Assembly: GCF_011603255.1 (NCBI RefSeq)
Contig: NZ_JAANCM010000002.1
Coordinates: 186,001-250,000 of the forward strand
Origin: Ferranicluibacter rubi
GTDB taxonomy: Bacteria; Pseudomonadota; Alphaproteobacteria; Rhizobiales; Rhizobiaceae
Direction of reading: 5' to 3'
DNA length: 64,000 nucleotides
The notes beneath the pieces are model-generated. The model saw nothing but the letters and a program-made list of their open reading frames with translations. It made no database searches and was not told where the DNA came from. Both the position numbers and the translations under genes were made by a program. Numbering within the stretch: the stretch's first letter is position 1; every line of letters starts with the position of its first letter. Shown piece after piece: positions 34,714 through 44,436 of this stretch.

Positions 34714-36272
34714 TATGCGTTTTCCGTGTTGAGAAGGCGGATGGGCGTGAGGACCAGGATTTTCAGATCGAACCAGAGCGACCAGTTCTCGATGTAGTGC
34801 AGGTCGAAGGCGGTGCGGAAGCGGATCTTCTCGTCATTGTCGATCTCACCGCGCCAGCCGTTGATCTGAGCCCAGCCGGTGACGCCGGGCTTCACGCGGT
34901 GGCGGGCGAAGTAGCCCTCGACGACATCGCTGTAGTTCCGGTCGGCCGTCTGCGCGGCGACGGCATGGGGGCGGGGGCCGACGAGCGACAGCTGTCCGCG
35001 CAGCACATTGAAGATCTGCGGAAGCTCGTCGATGGAGGACTTGCGCAGGAAGCGGCCGACGGGTGTGACACGCGGATCGCCCTTGGTCACGGCGTTGCGG
35101 GCGCTGGGGTCGCTCATATCGGTGTACATGGAGCGGAACTTGTAGACCTCGATCTGCTCGTTGTTGAAGCCGTGGCGCATCTGCTTGAAGATGATCGGGC
35201 CGGGGGAGCTCAGCTTGACGGCCAGTGCTGCGCCGATGAAGACCGGCCAGAGGAGCACGAGCGCGACGATGCTGAAGACGACGTCGAAAATGCGCTTGGC
35301 AACCGAGTCCCAGTCGGCGATCGGCTTGTCGAAGATGTCGAGCATCGGCACCTGGCCGACATGGGAGTAGCTGCGCGGGCGGAAGCGGAGGTTGGCGGCA
35401 TGGGCGGCCAGCCGGATGTCCACGGGCAGGATCCAGAGCTTCTTCAAAAGATCGAGAATACGGCGTTCGGCCGACAGCGGCAGCGCGATGATCAGCATGT
35501 CGATGCGGGCGAGGCGGGCAAAATCGATGAGTTCGGCAAAGGTGCCGAGCTTGGGATATCCGGCGATGATGTTGGGCGAGCGGCGCTCGTCGCGGTCGTC
35601 GAAGATGCCGCAGATGCGGATGTCGTTGTCGGTCTGCTGCTCGAGGACGCGGATAAGGTCCTTGGCCGGCTGGCCGCCGCCGACGATGACGACGCGGCGC
35701 TCCATCATGCCGTTGCGCGCCCAGCGCCGGATGGAGAAGGCGATGATGGCCCGCTCTATCAGGAGGAAGGTCGTGCCGGTGAGGAACCAGATGCCGAAGG
35801 ACAGCCGGGAATAGGCGTCGCCGGTCTTCAGGAAGAACATGACGATGGTGATGACGCCGAAGCCGAGCGTCCATGCGCCCAGCAGGCGCGGCAGGGCACG
35901 CGCCACGGAGCGCAGGATGGGGATCTGGTAGCCGTCCGAAAACTGCAGGAAAACGACCGTCAGCGCCGAACTGGCGGCGAGCATGACGCAATATTCGACC
36001 CAGCGACCGAACTCCGGCGCCACATAGAGGCTGTTGATGATGTAGCCGATGATGAACAGAGCTGCGAATTCGAAGAGGCGCAGACAGCCGAGCACCATGG
36101 TGGGCGAATAGGTGTCGGTGCGGAACTGCGCCGCGATCCGGCGTGCCAGCGGGTTCAGGTCCTTGCGCGGCTCGACCGGGCGCACCTCGTCGCGCGAGAT
36201 CGTCCGGATTTCGGAGATCTGCCGTCGCAAAGCCTCCGGGTCGAAGGTTTCCGGCTTTTCGATATGGTTCAT
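34710..36272 (-). CDS. undecaprenyl-phosphate glycosyl-1-phosphate transferase (WcaJ/UppE-like)
   Basis: Starts repeat-unit assembly by placing sugar-1-P on undecaprenyl phosphate. 520 residues: four N-terminal membrane helices, a CoA-binding-like domain (RRVVIVGGGQPAKDLIRVLE), then the bacterial sugar-transferase domain (KRIFDVVFSIVALVLLWP, FRSMYTDMSD, DELPQIFNVLRGQLSLVGPRP). An ATG four codons upstream is possible; the chosen one has AGGATGGG at a better spacing. Confidence 0.9.
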   Translation of the reverse strand: MNHIEKPETFDPEALRRQISEIRTISRDEVRPVEPRKDLNPLARRIAAQFRTDTYSPTMVLGCLRLFEFAALFIIGYIINSLYVAPEFGRWVEYCVMLAASSALTVVFLQFSDGYQIPILRSVARALPRLLGAWTLGFGVITIVMFFLKTGDAYSRLSFGIWFLTGTTFLLIERAIIAFSIRRWARNGMMERRVVIVGGGQPAKDLIRVLEQQTDNDIRICGIFDDRDERRSPNIIAGYPKLGTFAELIDFARLARIDMLIIALPLSAERRILDLLKKLWILPVDIRLAAHAANLRFRPRSYSHVGQVPMLDIFDKPIADWDSVAKRIFDVVFSIVALVLLWPVFIGAALAVKLSSPGPIIFKQMRHGFNNEQIEVYKFRSMYTDMSDPSARNAVTKGDPRVTPVGRFLRKSSIDELPQIFNVLRGQLSLVGPRPHAVAAQTADRNYSDVVEGYFARHRVKPGVTGWAQINGWRGEIDNDEKIRFRTAFDLHYIENWSLWFDLKILVLTPIRLLNTENAY

Positions 36273-36468
36273 GATGCTGCCCATCCTGCCGTTGGCTCGG
36301 ACAGACTTAGCAGGGAGGACCTAAGAAACGTTTACGGCAGGGCGTGCAATACAACCCGTTCTGAAATGGGTTAAGGGAAATAACCGTGTCTGTTCAAGGA
36401 GGTGCCGGGACGGGACTTGCGAGACGCGGTCAACAGCAATTCGAGAACGGTCGGGCATACGTGCGGGC

Positions 36469-37647
36469 TCAGCCGTCGGCGTCGTTCACAAGTCGCCGGT
36501 AGAGCTGCATCATCGATGCAGCCATCGTCGCCGAGGAGAAGGTCGCCCTGAAGGCTTCCGGATCCGGCATGGTGCGCTCGGCCCAGCCGTCTTCCGTCAG
36601 GGCGCGGTGCATGATGTCGGCCAGCGACTGCGCGTCGTTGGGTTCGGCCAGGGCTGCGCTGTCGGCCCCGAGGATCTCCGGCATTCCCCCGACACGCGCG
36701 GCGATGACGGGCCGGCCGGCCGCAACGGCCTCGAGCACGATATAGGGCATCGACTCCGCTCGCGAGGGCACCACCACGAACCGCGCACGGGCGAAGGCAT
36801 CCCGTGCCGGCATCGCAGGCGCCATGCCGATCCGCTGTCCGAGCCCGCGATGGAGTTTCATGCGCAGGTAGTCTTCCTGCTGCGGCCCGTCGCCGATCAT
36901 CATGGCGCTCAAGGGCCGGCCCGCGAGCCGCTCCGTGCGTCCCAGCGCGTCGATGAAGATGTCGGGACCCTTCATGTCGCGCAGCATGCCGATATAGAGG
37001 AAATCGACGGCATCCGGTCCCGGTTCGACCGGAACGAACTCGGCATCCTCGACGCCGTTGTAGATCGTCACGGCCGGCGGGCGAGGCTGGCCGACTTTTG
37101 CCTCGTAGGTGCGCCGCTCGAAGTCGCAGACGAAGACGAGCGCGTCCGTCGCGTGCTCCTGAAAGCGCTCGAGCGCGAGAATGCCCTTTCCCCTCAGGGT
37201 CTTGCAATCGTAGTGCAGGCTGCCGCCATGGGGCGAGTAGAGACGCGCGACGCAGGACCCGTTGATGCGCAACACGGTGCCGATCATGCGGGCGAGGGCA
37301 CCGCCCTTGGCACCATGGCCGTGAAGGATGTCGGGCCGGAGCTGGCGCAGTTCCTTGTAGCTCGTCCAGAGCGCCATGGCATCCGAAGGGCCGATGGAGC
37401 GCCGAATCGGCAGACGCACGAGTCCGAGAGCCAAGTGGGGCCGGATCTCCTCGAAAAGGCGTTCCTCGTGCGCGCCACCCGTGGAACTGTCGCAGAGAAT
37501 GCCGACATGATGGCCCTCGGCTGCGTGAGCCGCCGCGAGATCGCGCACATGCCGGAAGATGCCGCCGACCGGCGAGCGGAAGCAGTGGATGATCCGAAGG
37601 GGTCTTCCTTGCAATAGGGGCTCGATGGGCTTTGTCACTGACGGCAT
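36469..37647 (-). CDS. glycosyltransferase family 4
   Basis: 392 residues beginning MPSVTKPIEPLLQGRP. GT-B features: IIHCFRSPVGGIFRHVRDLAAAHAAEGH, IYNGVEDAEFVP, FLYIGMLRDMKGPDIFIDAL and VVPSRAESMPYIVLEAVAAGRPVIAARVGGMPE. It ends ~185 bases before the UppE-like gene start and lies four bases after the export gene, on the same strand. Confidence 0.9.
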   Translation of the reverse strand: MPSVTKPIEPLLQGRPLRIIHCFRSPVGGIFRHVRDLAAAHAAEGHHVGILCDSSTGGAHEERLFEEIRPHLALGLVRLPIRRSIGPSDAMALWTSYKELRQLRPDILHGHGAKGGALARMIGTVLRINGSCVARLYSPHGGSLHYDCKTLRGKGILALERFQEHATDALVFVCDFERRTYEAKVGQPRPPAVTIYNGVEDAEFVPVEPGPDAVDFLYIGMLRDMKGPDIFIDALGRTERLAGRPLSAMMIGDGPQQEDYLRMKLHRGLGQRIGMAPAMPARDAFARARFVVVPSRAESMPYIVLEAVAAGRPVIAARVGGMPEILGADSAALAEPNDAQSLADIMHRALTEDGWAERTMPDPEAFRATFSSATMAASMMQLYRRLVNDADG

Positions 37648-37651
37648 GGGC

Positions 37652-38227
37652 TCAGAACAGCCGCTCACGAACGTAGACGGTGTCGCCCGCCATGATCGGA
37701 TCGGAAATCGAGACGCGGCCGGTGATGATGCGGCCATTGATCTTGCGGGTCACATCCACCGTCCGCTGGTTGGCGCGCGGCGAGAAGCCGCCGGCCACCG
37801 CGATGGCGTTCTGAACCGTCATGCCGGGCACGTAGGAATACTGGCCCGACTGGCCGACTTCGCCCATGATGAAGACAGAGCGATAGCGATCGACCTCGAT
37901 CGTCACGTCGGGATCGCGCAGATAGCCGGCGCGCAGCTTCTGCGCGATCATGGTCTCCATCTCGCTCAGCGTGTGGCCGCGCGATGGGACCGAGCCGATG
38001 AGTGGGAAGGCGACGTAGCCGGCCTGATCGACGGTGTAGGAACCGGTAAGGCCTGCCTGTTCGAAGACGCTGATGCGCAGACGATCGCCGCTATCCAGCC
38101 GGTAGGGCTGAATGGTGGCTTCGCTGAAGGCTCGGGGTGCGGGCTCGTAGCTGCTGCACCCCGCCATCGTGATCGACAGCAGGGCGATACCCAAGGCCAG
38201 ACCTGACTTCAATCGTGCGAAGGTCAT
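37652..38227 (-). CDS. polysaccharide export lipoprotein (Wza/OPX type)
   Basis: 191 residues. Signal with lipobox SITMAGC (Cys ~ residue 23). The poly-export domain is DSGDRLRISVFEQAGLTGSYTVDQAGYVAFPLIGSVPSRG, followed by one SLBB domain (VFIMGEVGQSGQYSYVPGMTVQNAIAVAGGFSPRA). Compared with E. coli Wza (about 380) it is short, as is common in rhizobial OPX proteins. Confidence 0.9.
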   Translation of the reverse strand: MTFARLKSGLALGIALLSITMAGCSSYEPAPRAFSEATIQPYRLDSGDRLRISVFEQAGLTGSYTVDQAGYVAFPLIGSVPSRGHTLSEMETMIAQKLRAGYLRDPDVTIEVDRYRSVFIMGEVGQSGQYSYVPGMTVQNAIAVAGGFSPRANQRTVDVTRKINGRIITGRVSISDPIMAGDTVYVRERLF

Positions 38228-38428
38228 GCGATTCTCGCGTTTCAAGGACGAATGTGATGCTGTTATCGATCTGTTAGGGTTAACAGCCGGTAAAGGAACC
38301 TGTGAGTCGGTGCGAATCGGAGATCGCTAAAATAGTATCTGGGAACGCTATGCCACCCACGCGTTAACGCTCGGGTTACCATCTTTCTTTACCCTGTGCG
38401 CCAACAATGCTCGTGTGCAGGTGCGTGG

Positions 38429-40663
38429 ATGTCAGGCTTTAGCGGCAGTCAACAGGACGTGGATATCGACCTCGGAGGTCTGTTCCGTGCGATCTGGCGT
38501 CGCCGGGCGCGGGTACTCCTGACCACCGTGGCCGTGGCCGCACTCGCCTTCACCGCAGCGCACATGATCTCGCCCCGCTACGACAGCGAGGCGCGACTGC
38601 TGATCGAGCCGCGCGAGCCGGAATTCAGCTCGATGACCCTGCAACCCTCCGCCGCCAGCGCCACCTCCTTCGACGAGCCGGGTATCTCGAGCGAGGTGCA
38701 GTTGCTGCGCTCGGTCGATCTGATCAAGCAGGTTGCGCGCAACATGCGGCTGCACGAGTTGAAGGAGTTCGACCCGACGGCCGACCCGTCCGCCATCTCC
38801 GATATTCTCGTCATGCTCGGCCTGAAGCGGAATCCGCTCGACATGCCGCCTGAGGAACGGGTGCTGAAGGAGTTTCAGGAAAAGCTGCAGGTCTACCAGG
38901 TCGAGAAATCGCGCGTCATCGGCATCCAGTTCACCTCGAAGGATCGTGCGCTTGCCGCCGCCATTCCCAACGAGATGGCGAAGATCTACCTGTCGCTGAA
39001 GGCCGGTGCGAAGCTCGATTCCAACACGGAGGCCAGCCGCTGGCTGGAGCCGGAGATCGCGAACTTGCGGGAAAAGGTACGTGCGGCGGAAGTGAAGATC
39101 GCCGAATACCGCTCCAGTTCCGACCTGCTGCCTGCCAGTGACAGTGGCACATTTGCTACGCGCGAGCTGACCGATATCTCGACGGAACTCGCCCGCGTGC
39201 GCGGTGACCGGGCGACGGCCGAGGCGCGGGCGGAGAACGTGCGCGCTGCATTGTCCAGCGGTCGCGGCGCCGAGACGCTGAACGAGGTCGTGGGCTCCGC
39301 GATGATCCAGCGGCTGAAGGAGTCCGAATCGCAGATCCAGAACCAGACGGCCGACCTGTCGACCACGCTGCTCGACGGCCATCCCCGTATCAAGGCCCTG
39401 CGATCGCAGCTGACGGGCATCCGCGCGCAGATCCGCGAGGAGACGCAGAAGATCCTGGCAAGCCTTGAAAACGAGGCGAAGGTCGGCGAACTGCGCGAGC
39501 GCCAGCTAACCCAGCAGATGAACACGCTGAAGGCCTCTTCCGCCAAGGCCGGCGAAGACGAGGTCGGCCTGCGCGCGCTGGAGCGCGAGGCCGCGGCCCA
39601 GCGCCAGCTTCTGGAAACATACCTGTCGCGCTACCGCGAGGCGAGCTCCCGCACCGGCGCCAGCGCCGCACCGGCCGATGCGCGCGTGATCTCCAACGCC
39701 GTCGAACCGACGGAAGCAAGCTTCCCGAAGATCCTGCCGATCACCATCGTCGCGGCAATGGCGGCGTTTCTCCTGAGCTGCGTCGTCATCATGCTGCAGG
39801 AGCTTTTCAGCGGCCGCGCCCTGCGCCCGGTCGGCGGGCCTGTTCCGGTGCCGGCCGCGGTCTCCGCGCAACCCATGCCGCCGGTGCCGCCGAACACGCC
39901 GGATCCGCGGACGAAACGCGGCTGGAGCTTTCGGCGGGATGCCGCGACCGCCGAGAGTCCGCGCGGGACGGTACAGCCGACTGTCGGCCGCGACGTTGCC
40001 ACTGTCGCCTCCTCCTCCAACGCATCTTTCTCAGATGTCAGGGAGCAGGAACTGGCGGCCGATGTGCCGCTCGACGGCTTCTTCGTGGAGAACGTGGCGG
40101 CCGCATTGATCGTCGATCGCGTACCGCTCGCCTTCATCGTATCCCCAACAGGCGACGCCGGTTCCACGCAAACGGTGGCGCTGGCGCGGATGGTCTCGCA
40201 GGAGGGGCGGCGCGTCGTGCTGGTCGATCTCACCGCGTCCGGCTGCCCGACGGCGCTGATGGTGATGTCCGCAAACCTGCCCGGGATCACCAATCTGCTC
40301 GCCGACGAGATTGCCTTTGCGGATGCGCTCCATGCGGATCGCGGCTCGGACGCGCATGTCGTTCCGCGCGGCAATGCCGACCCGGCGGTCGCCATGCAGG
40401 CGATCGATCGTCTCCAGATCATCATCGAAGCGCTGACGGATGCCTACGACCTCGTGCTGGTCGAATGTGCGGATGCGGATGCAGAAGCGGTGTCGCGCCT
40501 CGCGCGCGCCCATGATGTCGAGATCATCTTCTCGGTGCCCGAGGTTTCGGCCGAGGACATCGTTGAGATCATCACGGAATTTGCGGAAGCCGGCTACGAC
40601 CACATCCACATCATGGATGCGCGGCTTGCCGACCAACCGGAGCCGGACCGCCGCGCCGCGTAA
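38429..40663 (+). CDS. Wzz/GumC-type chain-length protein with degenerate tyrosine-kinase domain
   Basis: 744 residues. Two membrane helices (about 32-52 and 435-455) enclose a long periplasmic coiled coil (VDIDLGGLFRAIWRRRARVLL at the start, PRYDSEARLLIEPREPE). The C-terminal domain (from about 560) has the BY-kinase fold, but the P-loop reads SPTGDAGSTQTV with no lysine, the Walker B-like strand has LVLVECAD, and there is no C-terminal Tyr cluster. Probably a structural, non-kinase copy. Divergent from the export gene. Confidence 0.87.
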   Translation: MSGFSGSQQDVDIDLGGLFRAIWRRRARVLLTTVAVAALAFTAAHMISPRYDSEARLLIEPREPEFSSMTLQPSAASATSFDEPGISSEVQLLRSVDLIKQVARNMRLHELKEFDPTADPSAISDILVMLGLKRNPLDMPPEERVLKEFQEKLQVYQVEKSRVIGIQFTSKDRALAAAIPNEMAKIYLSLKAGAKLDSNTEASRWLEPEIANLREKVRAAEVKIAEYRSSSDLLPASDSGTFATRELTDISTELARVRGDRATAEARAENVRAALSSGRGAETLNEVVGSAMIQRLKESESQIQNQTADLSTTLLDGHPRIKALRSQLTGIRAQIREETQKILASLENEAKVGELRERQLTQQMNTLKASSAKAGEDEVGLRALEREAAAQRQLLETYLSRYREASSRTGASAAPADARVISNAVEPTEASFPKILPITIVAAMAAFLLSCVVIMLQELFSGRALRPVGGPVPVPAAVSAQPMPPVPPNTPDPRTKRGWSFRRDAATAESPRGTVQPTVGRDVATVASSSNASFSDVREQELAADVPLDGFFVENVAAALIVDRVPLAFIVSPTGDAGSTQTVALARMVSQEGRRVVLVDLTASGCPTALMVMSANLPGITNLLADEIAFADALHADRGSDAHVVPRGNADPAVAMQAIDRLQIIIEALTDAYDLVLVECADADAEAVSRLARAHDVEIIFSVPEVSAEDIVEIITEFAEAGYDHIHIMDARLADQPEPDRRAA

Positions 40664-40670
40664 GGCGCTT

Positions 40671-41933
40671 TCAGTCTCCGTCGGTGTCCGCCGATACCGG
40701 CGCCGTCTTGCCCTGCTGCCTCTGACGGAACCGCTGGACGGCGCAATAGATCTGGCGGTTCGCCTTGATGGCACGCTTAGTGCGCACGATCAGCCGGTGG
40801 ACGCCGGCCGCGACGCGGCCGCGAAGGGTGAGGGGAAGGACGATGTCGTATTGCATCGTTTCGACCGTGCACCAGGAGCGCTTGTAGGGCTGGTCGCCGA
40901 TCCCGAAATCGAACAGGCTGACGCCTTCGCCGCAGGCCCGCTCTATGATCCTGTGGAACAGGAGCTCGCCTGGGCTCGCATCCGCGGCCAGCGTCTCGTC
41001 GATCGACCCGAATTGGCAGATCATGTGGTCGCCCTTGCGCGAGACGCCGGCAATGGCCACGATGCGGCTATCGGCTTCGCTGCGAAGGCGCAGCGCGTGC
41101 AGCGCCAGCGGGCGGCTTTCGGACGTTCCGTCATGGGCAATCGCCGCGCGCAGGAAAGCCTGCGTCGGCGCGTCCCGGAAGACGTTCGGCAATTCCAGCG
41201 CTTCGAACCGTGCCGCCTTCTGGGCGAGGAAGACGTCGAGAATCGCACGGCGCTCGTCGAGGCTTTCGGCAATGATGTAGTCATAGCCGCCATAGGTCTC
41301 CATGCGCCGCTCGGACACACGGAACTTCTTGCGCCGGCGCTTGGCGTTGAGCTGCGCGAGCGTGGCTGCGAAATCCGGCAGCAGCGGCAGCTGGTAGGAG
41401 GCATTCTGGTTGCGGATGGAGGGCAGGGAAGCGAGCGTATGGGGCTGGCCCCGCCATTCGAGCGGAATCTTCTCCAGCGTGACGATGTCGGCGACATGGG
41501 CAAGCTTGTTGACGAGTTCCTGAAGGATACATTCAGCCAGTGTCTCGCGTGACAGGCCGCCCAGATCCTCGGCGAAGATTCCGGTGTTGATATTACTGTG
41601 CGGCGCGCCGATGAAGCGGGCCGTGCGGAACAGCCCGTTGCGCACTAGCTCGAGCGGCAGGATGAAGATGGTGCGATCGCCAAGCCGGCCGCGCAAGAGA
41701 AGCGGCCGATCGACATGCGTCGCCACCCAGCTTGCGCACCAGTCGAAGCTCTGGTGCAGCGAAACGGTATTGGAGGCCTCTAGCGCACGCCAATCCGCTT
41801 CCAGCGCGGACATCAGAACATGCACCGACACGGTGAGATCCGAAGGCATGCCGGTGGACACGTTGTTATTGGCTTCGCTGCGTAGGCCCGCGAGCGGAGT
41901 GTCGATCGAAAAAGCACTGATATGGGCATTCAT
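40671..41933 (-). CDS. GNAT/FemAB-like acetyltransferase (CelD/BcsL family)
   Basis: 420 residues. Two GNAT-like halves; FDWCASWVATHVD, FIGAPHSNINTGIFAEDLGGL and the C-terminal ELLFHRIIERACGEGVSLFDFGIGDQPYKRSWC motif are typical of CelD/FemAB-like proteins in exopolysaccharide loci. It may acetylate or otherwise modify the polymer. Convergent with the Wzz-like gene, seven bases apart. Confidence 0.82.
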   Translation of the reverse strand: MNAHISAFSIDTPLAGLRSEANNNVSTGMPSDLTVSVHVLMSALEADWRALEASNTVSLHQSFDWCASWVATHVDRPLLLRGRLGDRTIFILPLELVRNGLFRTARFIGAPHSNINTGIFAEDLGGLSRETLAECILQELVNKLAHVADIVTLEKIPLEWRGQPHTLASLPSIRNQNASYQLPLLPDFAATLAQLNAKRRRKKFRVSERRMETYGGYDYIIAESLDERRAILDVFLAQKAARFEALELPNVFRDAPTQAFLRAAIAHDGTSESRPLALHALRLRSEADSRIVAIAGVSRKGDHMICQFGSIDETLAADASPGELLFHRIIERACGEGVSLFDFGIGDQPYKRSWCTVETMQYDIVLPLTLRGRVAAGVHRLIVRTKRAIKANRQIYCAVQRFRQRQQGKTAPVSADTDGD

Positions 41934-42077
41934 CACGAAAGAGCCCTCCGTCTGAAACGCGTTGGCGGCATCTAGCCCGGAAAGCCTCTGACGTTTGCTT
42001 AAGCCTGCGCGCATTCGCGCGGCTTCGCGGCGATATCCGAAGACGGGGTTATCGCAGAGTTAAGGCGTGCCGCTTCG

Positions 42078-42821
42078 TTACACCCAGCCGGTGGACAGCA
42101 CGCGGGCCCAGTCCGGGTGCCCGTTTTCCGTCGCAAGACGAGCAGCTGAGGCATGATCGTAGGCGATCAGCCGGAAGGCGACCTCGGTGCTGCCGTCAGC
42201 GCGCCTGTCGATGACGGCATAGGATGCGCGCGGGGTTCCGGTCTCCACCTTGTGGACGACGGGCTCATCGTCCTCATAGGCCGGGCAGCCGACGCTGCCG
42301 GGATTGAGCACGAGCCGTCCGTCGGACAGCGTGACGAGGCGGGGAATATGCGTGTGTGCGCAGAGGAGTACAGGCGCTTCGACGCCGGCCGCAAGGCGCT
42401 CGATGCGCGCCGCATCCGAACGGTGCACGATGCCCTCCGGCGTCAGGTCCTCGAGCCAGTAGACGAGATCGTCCTGCGGCGTGCCGTGGCAGAGGAAGAG
42501 CCCGTGCTCGTCCATGTGACGCGTCGGGGGCAGGGCTCGCAGCCAGGAGAGGTGGCCTTCGTCCAGCGCTTGACGCGCGAAGCGGTCGATCGAGATCATG
42601 GCTTCGGGTTCTAGCGTCAGCAGCGCGCGGTCGTGATTGCCGCGGATCGAGACGATATCGCGCGCCATCAGGAGATCGGCTGTGCGGGCCGGGTCGATGG
42701 GGCCGCTGAGATGATCGCCAAGATTGACGATCTCGCGGATGCCCTGGCTGTCGATGTCGGCAAGCACGGCTTCGAGCGCCGGGGCATTGCCGTGGATATC
42801 TGCGATGACGGCGATCTTCAT
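42078..42821 (-). CDS. metallophosphoesterase family protein
   Basis: 247 residues. Calcineurin-like metal motifs: IADIHGN, NLGDHLSGP, RGNHDRAL, LFLCHGTPQDD and CAHTHIPRL, then LNPGSVGCPAYEDD. Resembles the YfcE/MJ0936-like diesterase group; substrate unknown. The ATG chosen gives MKIAVIADIHGN, the family's usual start. Confidence 0.9.
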   Translation of the reverse strand: MKIAVIADIHGNAPALEAVLADIDSQGIREIVNLGDHLSGPIDPARTADLLMARDIVSIRGNHDRALLTLEPEAMISIDRFARQALDEGHLSWLRALPPTRHMDEHGLFLCHGTPQDDLVYWLEDLTPEGIVHRSDAARIERLAAGVEAPVLLCAHTHIPRLVTLSDGRLVLNPGSVGCPAYEDDEPVVHKVETGTPRASYAVIDRRADGSTEVAFRLIAYDHASAARLATENGHPDWARVLSTGWV

Positions 42822-42831
42822 GTGTGCAACC

Positions 42832-43047
42832 TCACGAACGTGGCTTGGCGGGCTTTTCCATCCACTTGATGATGAGCATGGCCGGCAGCACCCAGAGAAG
42901 GCCGGTGAAGAAGAAGTAGAGAAGATGCACCCACCACGGCGATGCGCCAAGCAGCAGTTCGGCGAAGGTGGTGGCGATGAGCGCGTAGGAAATGACGAGC
43001 ACGATGATGAGAATCGTCCCGATCAGCTTGCGAAGGCGCACCGGCAT
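42832..43047 (-). CDS. DUF2842 membrane protein
   Basis: 71 residues with two membrane helices (IGTILIIVLVISYALIATTFAELLLG and WWVHLLYFFFTGLLWVLPAMLII) and a terminal KWMEKPAKP. DUF2842 is restricted to Alphaproteobacteria and often lies next to ctaA, as here (195 bases). Confidence 0.85.
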   Translation of the reverse strand: MPVRLRKLIGTILIIVLVISYALIATTFAELLLGASPWWVHLLYFFFTGLLWVLPAMLIIKWMEKPAKPRS

Positions 43048-43241
43048 TGTCTCAATCTCCTCCAGAAGCGTTCGTTCTGCCCTGTACACGATCACGATGA
43101 CGAGCACGGGTATGGGCCGCGACGGCATGCCGCAAAGCCACTCCTTGTCATGCCTGCCGGACTGATGCAAATCAACGCTGTACCGGACGACACCCTCTTT
43201 CCGTCCCCGGCGACCGCCAGCAAGGCGAACGGAGCAGCGCG

Positions 43242-44345
43242 ATGACCAGTGCCAACCCCATCATGAGAGAAGAACGGCTGACGCGGGAGATCGACACCGC
43301 CCGGCGCAACCGTCGCCAGATCCGCATCTGGCTCGGCGTCGTCGTCTTCGCGCTGTTTGCGCTGGTCCTCGTCGGCGGCGCGACGCGGCTCACCGAATCG
43401 GGTCTCTCCATCACCGAATGGAAACCTATCCACGGCGTCATCCCGCCGCTGTCGGATGCGGAGTGGGAGGAGGAGTTCACGCTCTACAAGCAGATCCCGC
43501 AATATTCGCAGATGAACAGCGACATGACGGTCGAAGGGTTCAAGACCATCTTCTGGTGGGAATGGGCGCACCGGGCGCTGGCCCGCTCCATCGGCGTGAT
43601 CTTCGCCCTTCCGCTCGCCGTCTTCTGGCTCACCGGCCGCATCGAGCGGCGGCTGAAGCTGCCGCTTCTCGGCATCCTCGCGCTCGGTGGCTTCCAGGGC
43701 TTCATCGGCTGGTGGATGGTCTCGTCCGGTCTCGTCAACCGCACGGATGTCAGCCAGTACCGGCTGGCGACCCACCTGATCATTGCCTGTCTGATCTTTT
43801 CGGCCTGTCTGTGGATCCTGCGGGGCCTCTCGCCGCATCGCAGCGACGCGCCGCCGACCCGTTATTCCATTCTGGTCGCCGCCGGCATCGCGTTGATGGC
43901 CCTGTTCCAGATCTATCTCGGCGCTCTCGTCGCCGGTCTGGACGCGGGCCTGACCTACAATACATGGCCGCTGATGGATGGCGCGCTCATCCCCGGCGAC
44001 CTTTTCATCCAGAGCCCCGGCTGGCGCAATCTCTTCGAAAACCCGAAGACCGTGCAGTTCGTGCACCGCTGCGGCGCCTATGTCCTTCTGGCGCTGGTGA
44101 TGATCCACATGATTGCCAATCTGCGCCTCGCGCCGCGCTCCACCCACGCCCGCCGTGCTGTCGTGCTCGCCTGTCTGGTCGTGGTGCAGGCGTCGATCGG
44201 CATCATGACGCTGATCCTGCAGGTACCGATCGTCTGGGGCGTCGCCCACCAGGCGGGTGCACTCGTCGTCCTCGGCTTTGCCATCGCCCACTGGCGAGGC
44301 TTCGTCGGGGAATATCCGGCGGAGACGCGGGTGGTGCGGGGCTAG
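43242..44345 (+). CDS. ctaA: heme A synthase (COX15/CtaA)
   Basis: Converts heme O to heme A for cytochrome c oxidase. 367 residues, about eight membrane helices. Motifs with heme-ligand His: [32 protein letters not shown] and [19 protein letters not shown]. The alphaproteobacterial [18 protein letters not shown] segment is intact. Confidence 0.95.
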   Translation: MTSANPIMREERLTREIDTARRNRRQIRIWLGVVVFALFALVLVGGATRLTESGLSITEWKPIHGVIPPLSDAEWEEEFTLYKQIPQYSQMNSDMTVEGFKTIFWWEWAHRALARSIGVIFALPLAVFWLTGRIERRLKLPLLGILALGGFQGFIGWWMVSSGLVNRTDVSQYRLATHLIIACLIFSACLWILRGLSPHRSDAPPTRYSILVAAGIALMALFQIYLGALVAGLDAGLTYNTWPLMDGALIPGDLFIQSPGWRNLFENPKTVQFVHRCGAYVLLALVMIHMIANLRLAPRSTHARRAVVLACLVVVQASIGIMTLILQVPIVWGVAHQAGALVVLGFAIAHWRGFVGEYPAETRVVRG

Positions 44346-44436
44346 TCTCTCTTCGCAATATCTGCGCGCAAGAAAAATAGCCCCGGTACAAGAGGCACCG
44401 AGGCGGCGAGGATCGGATAATAGCGGAGGCCGCCGC

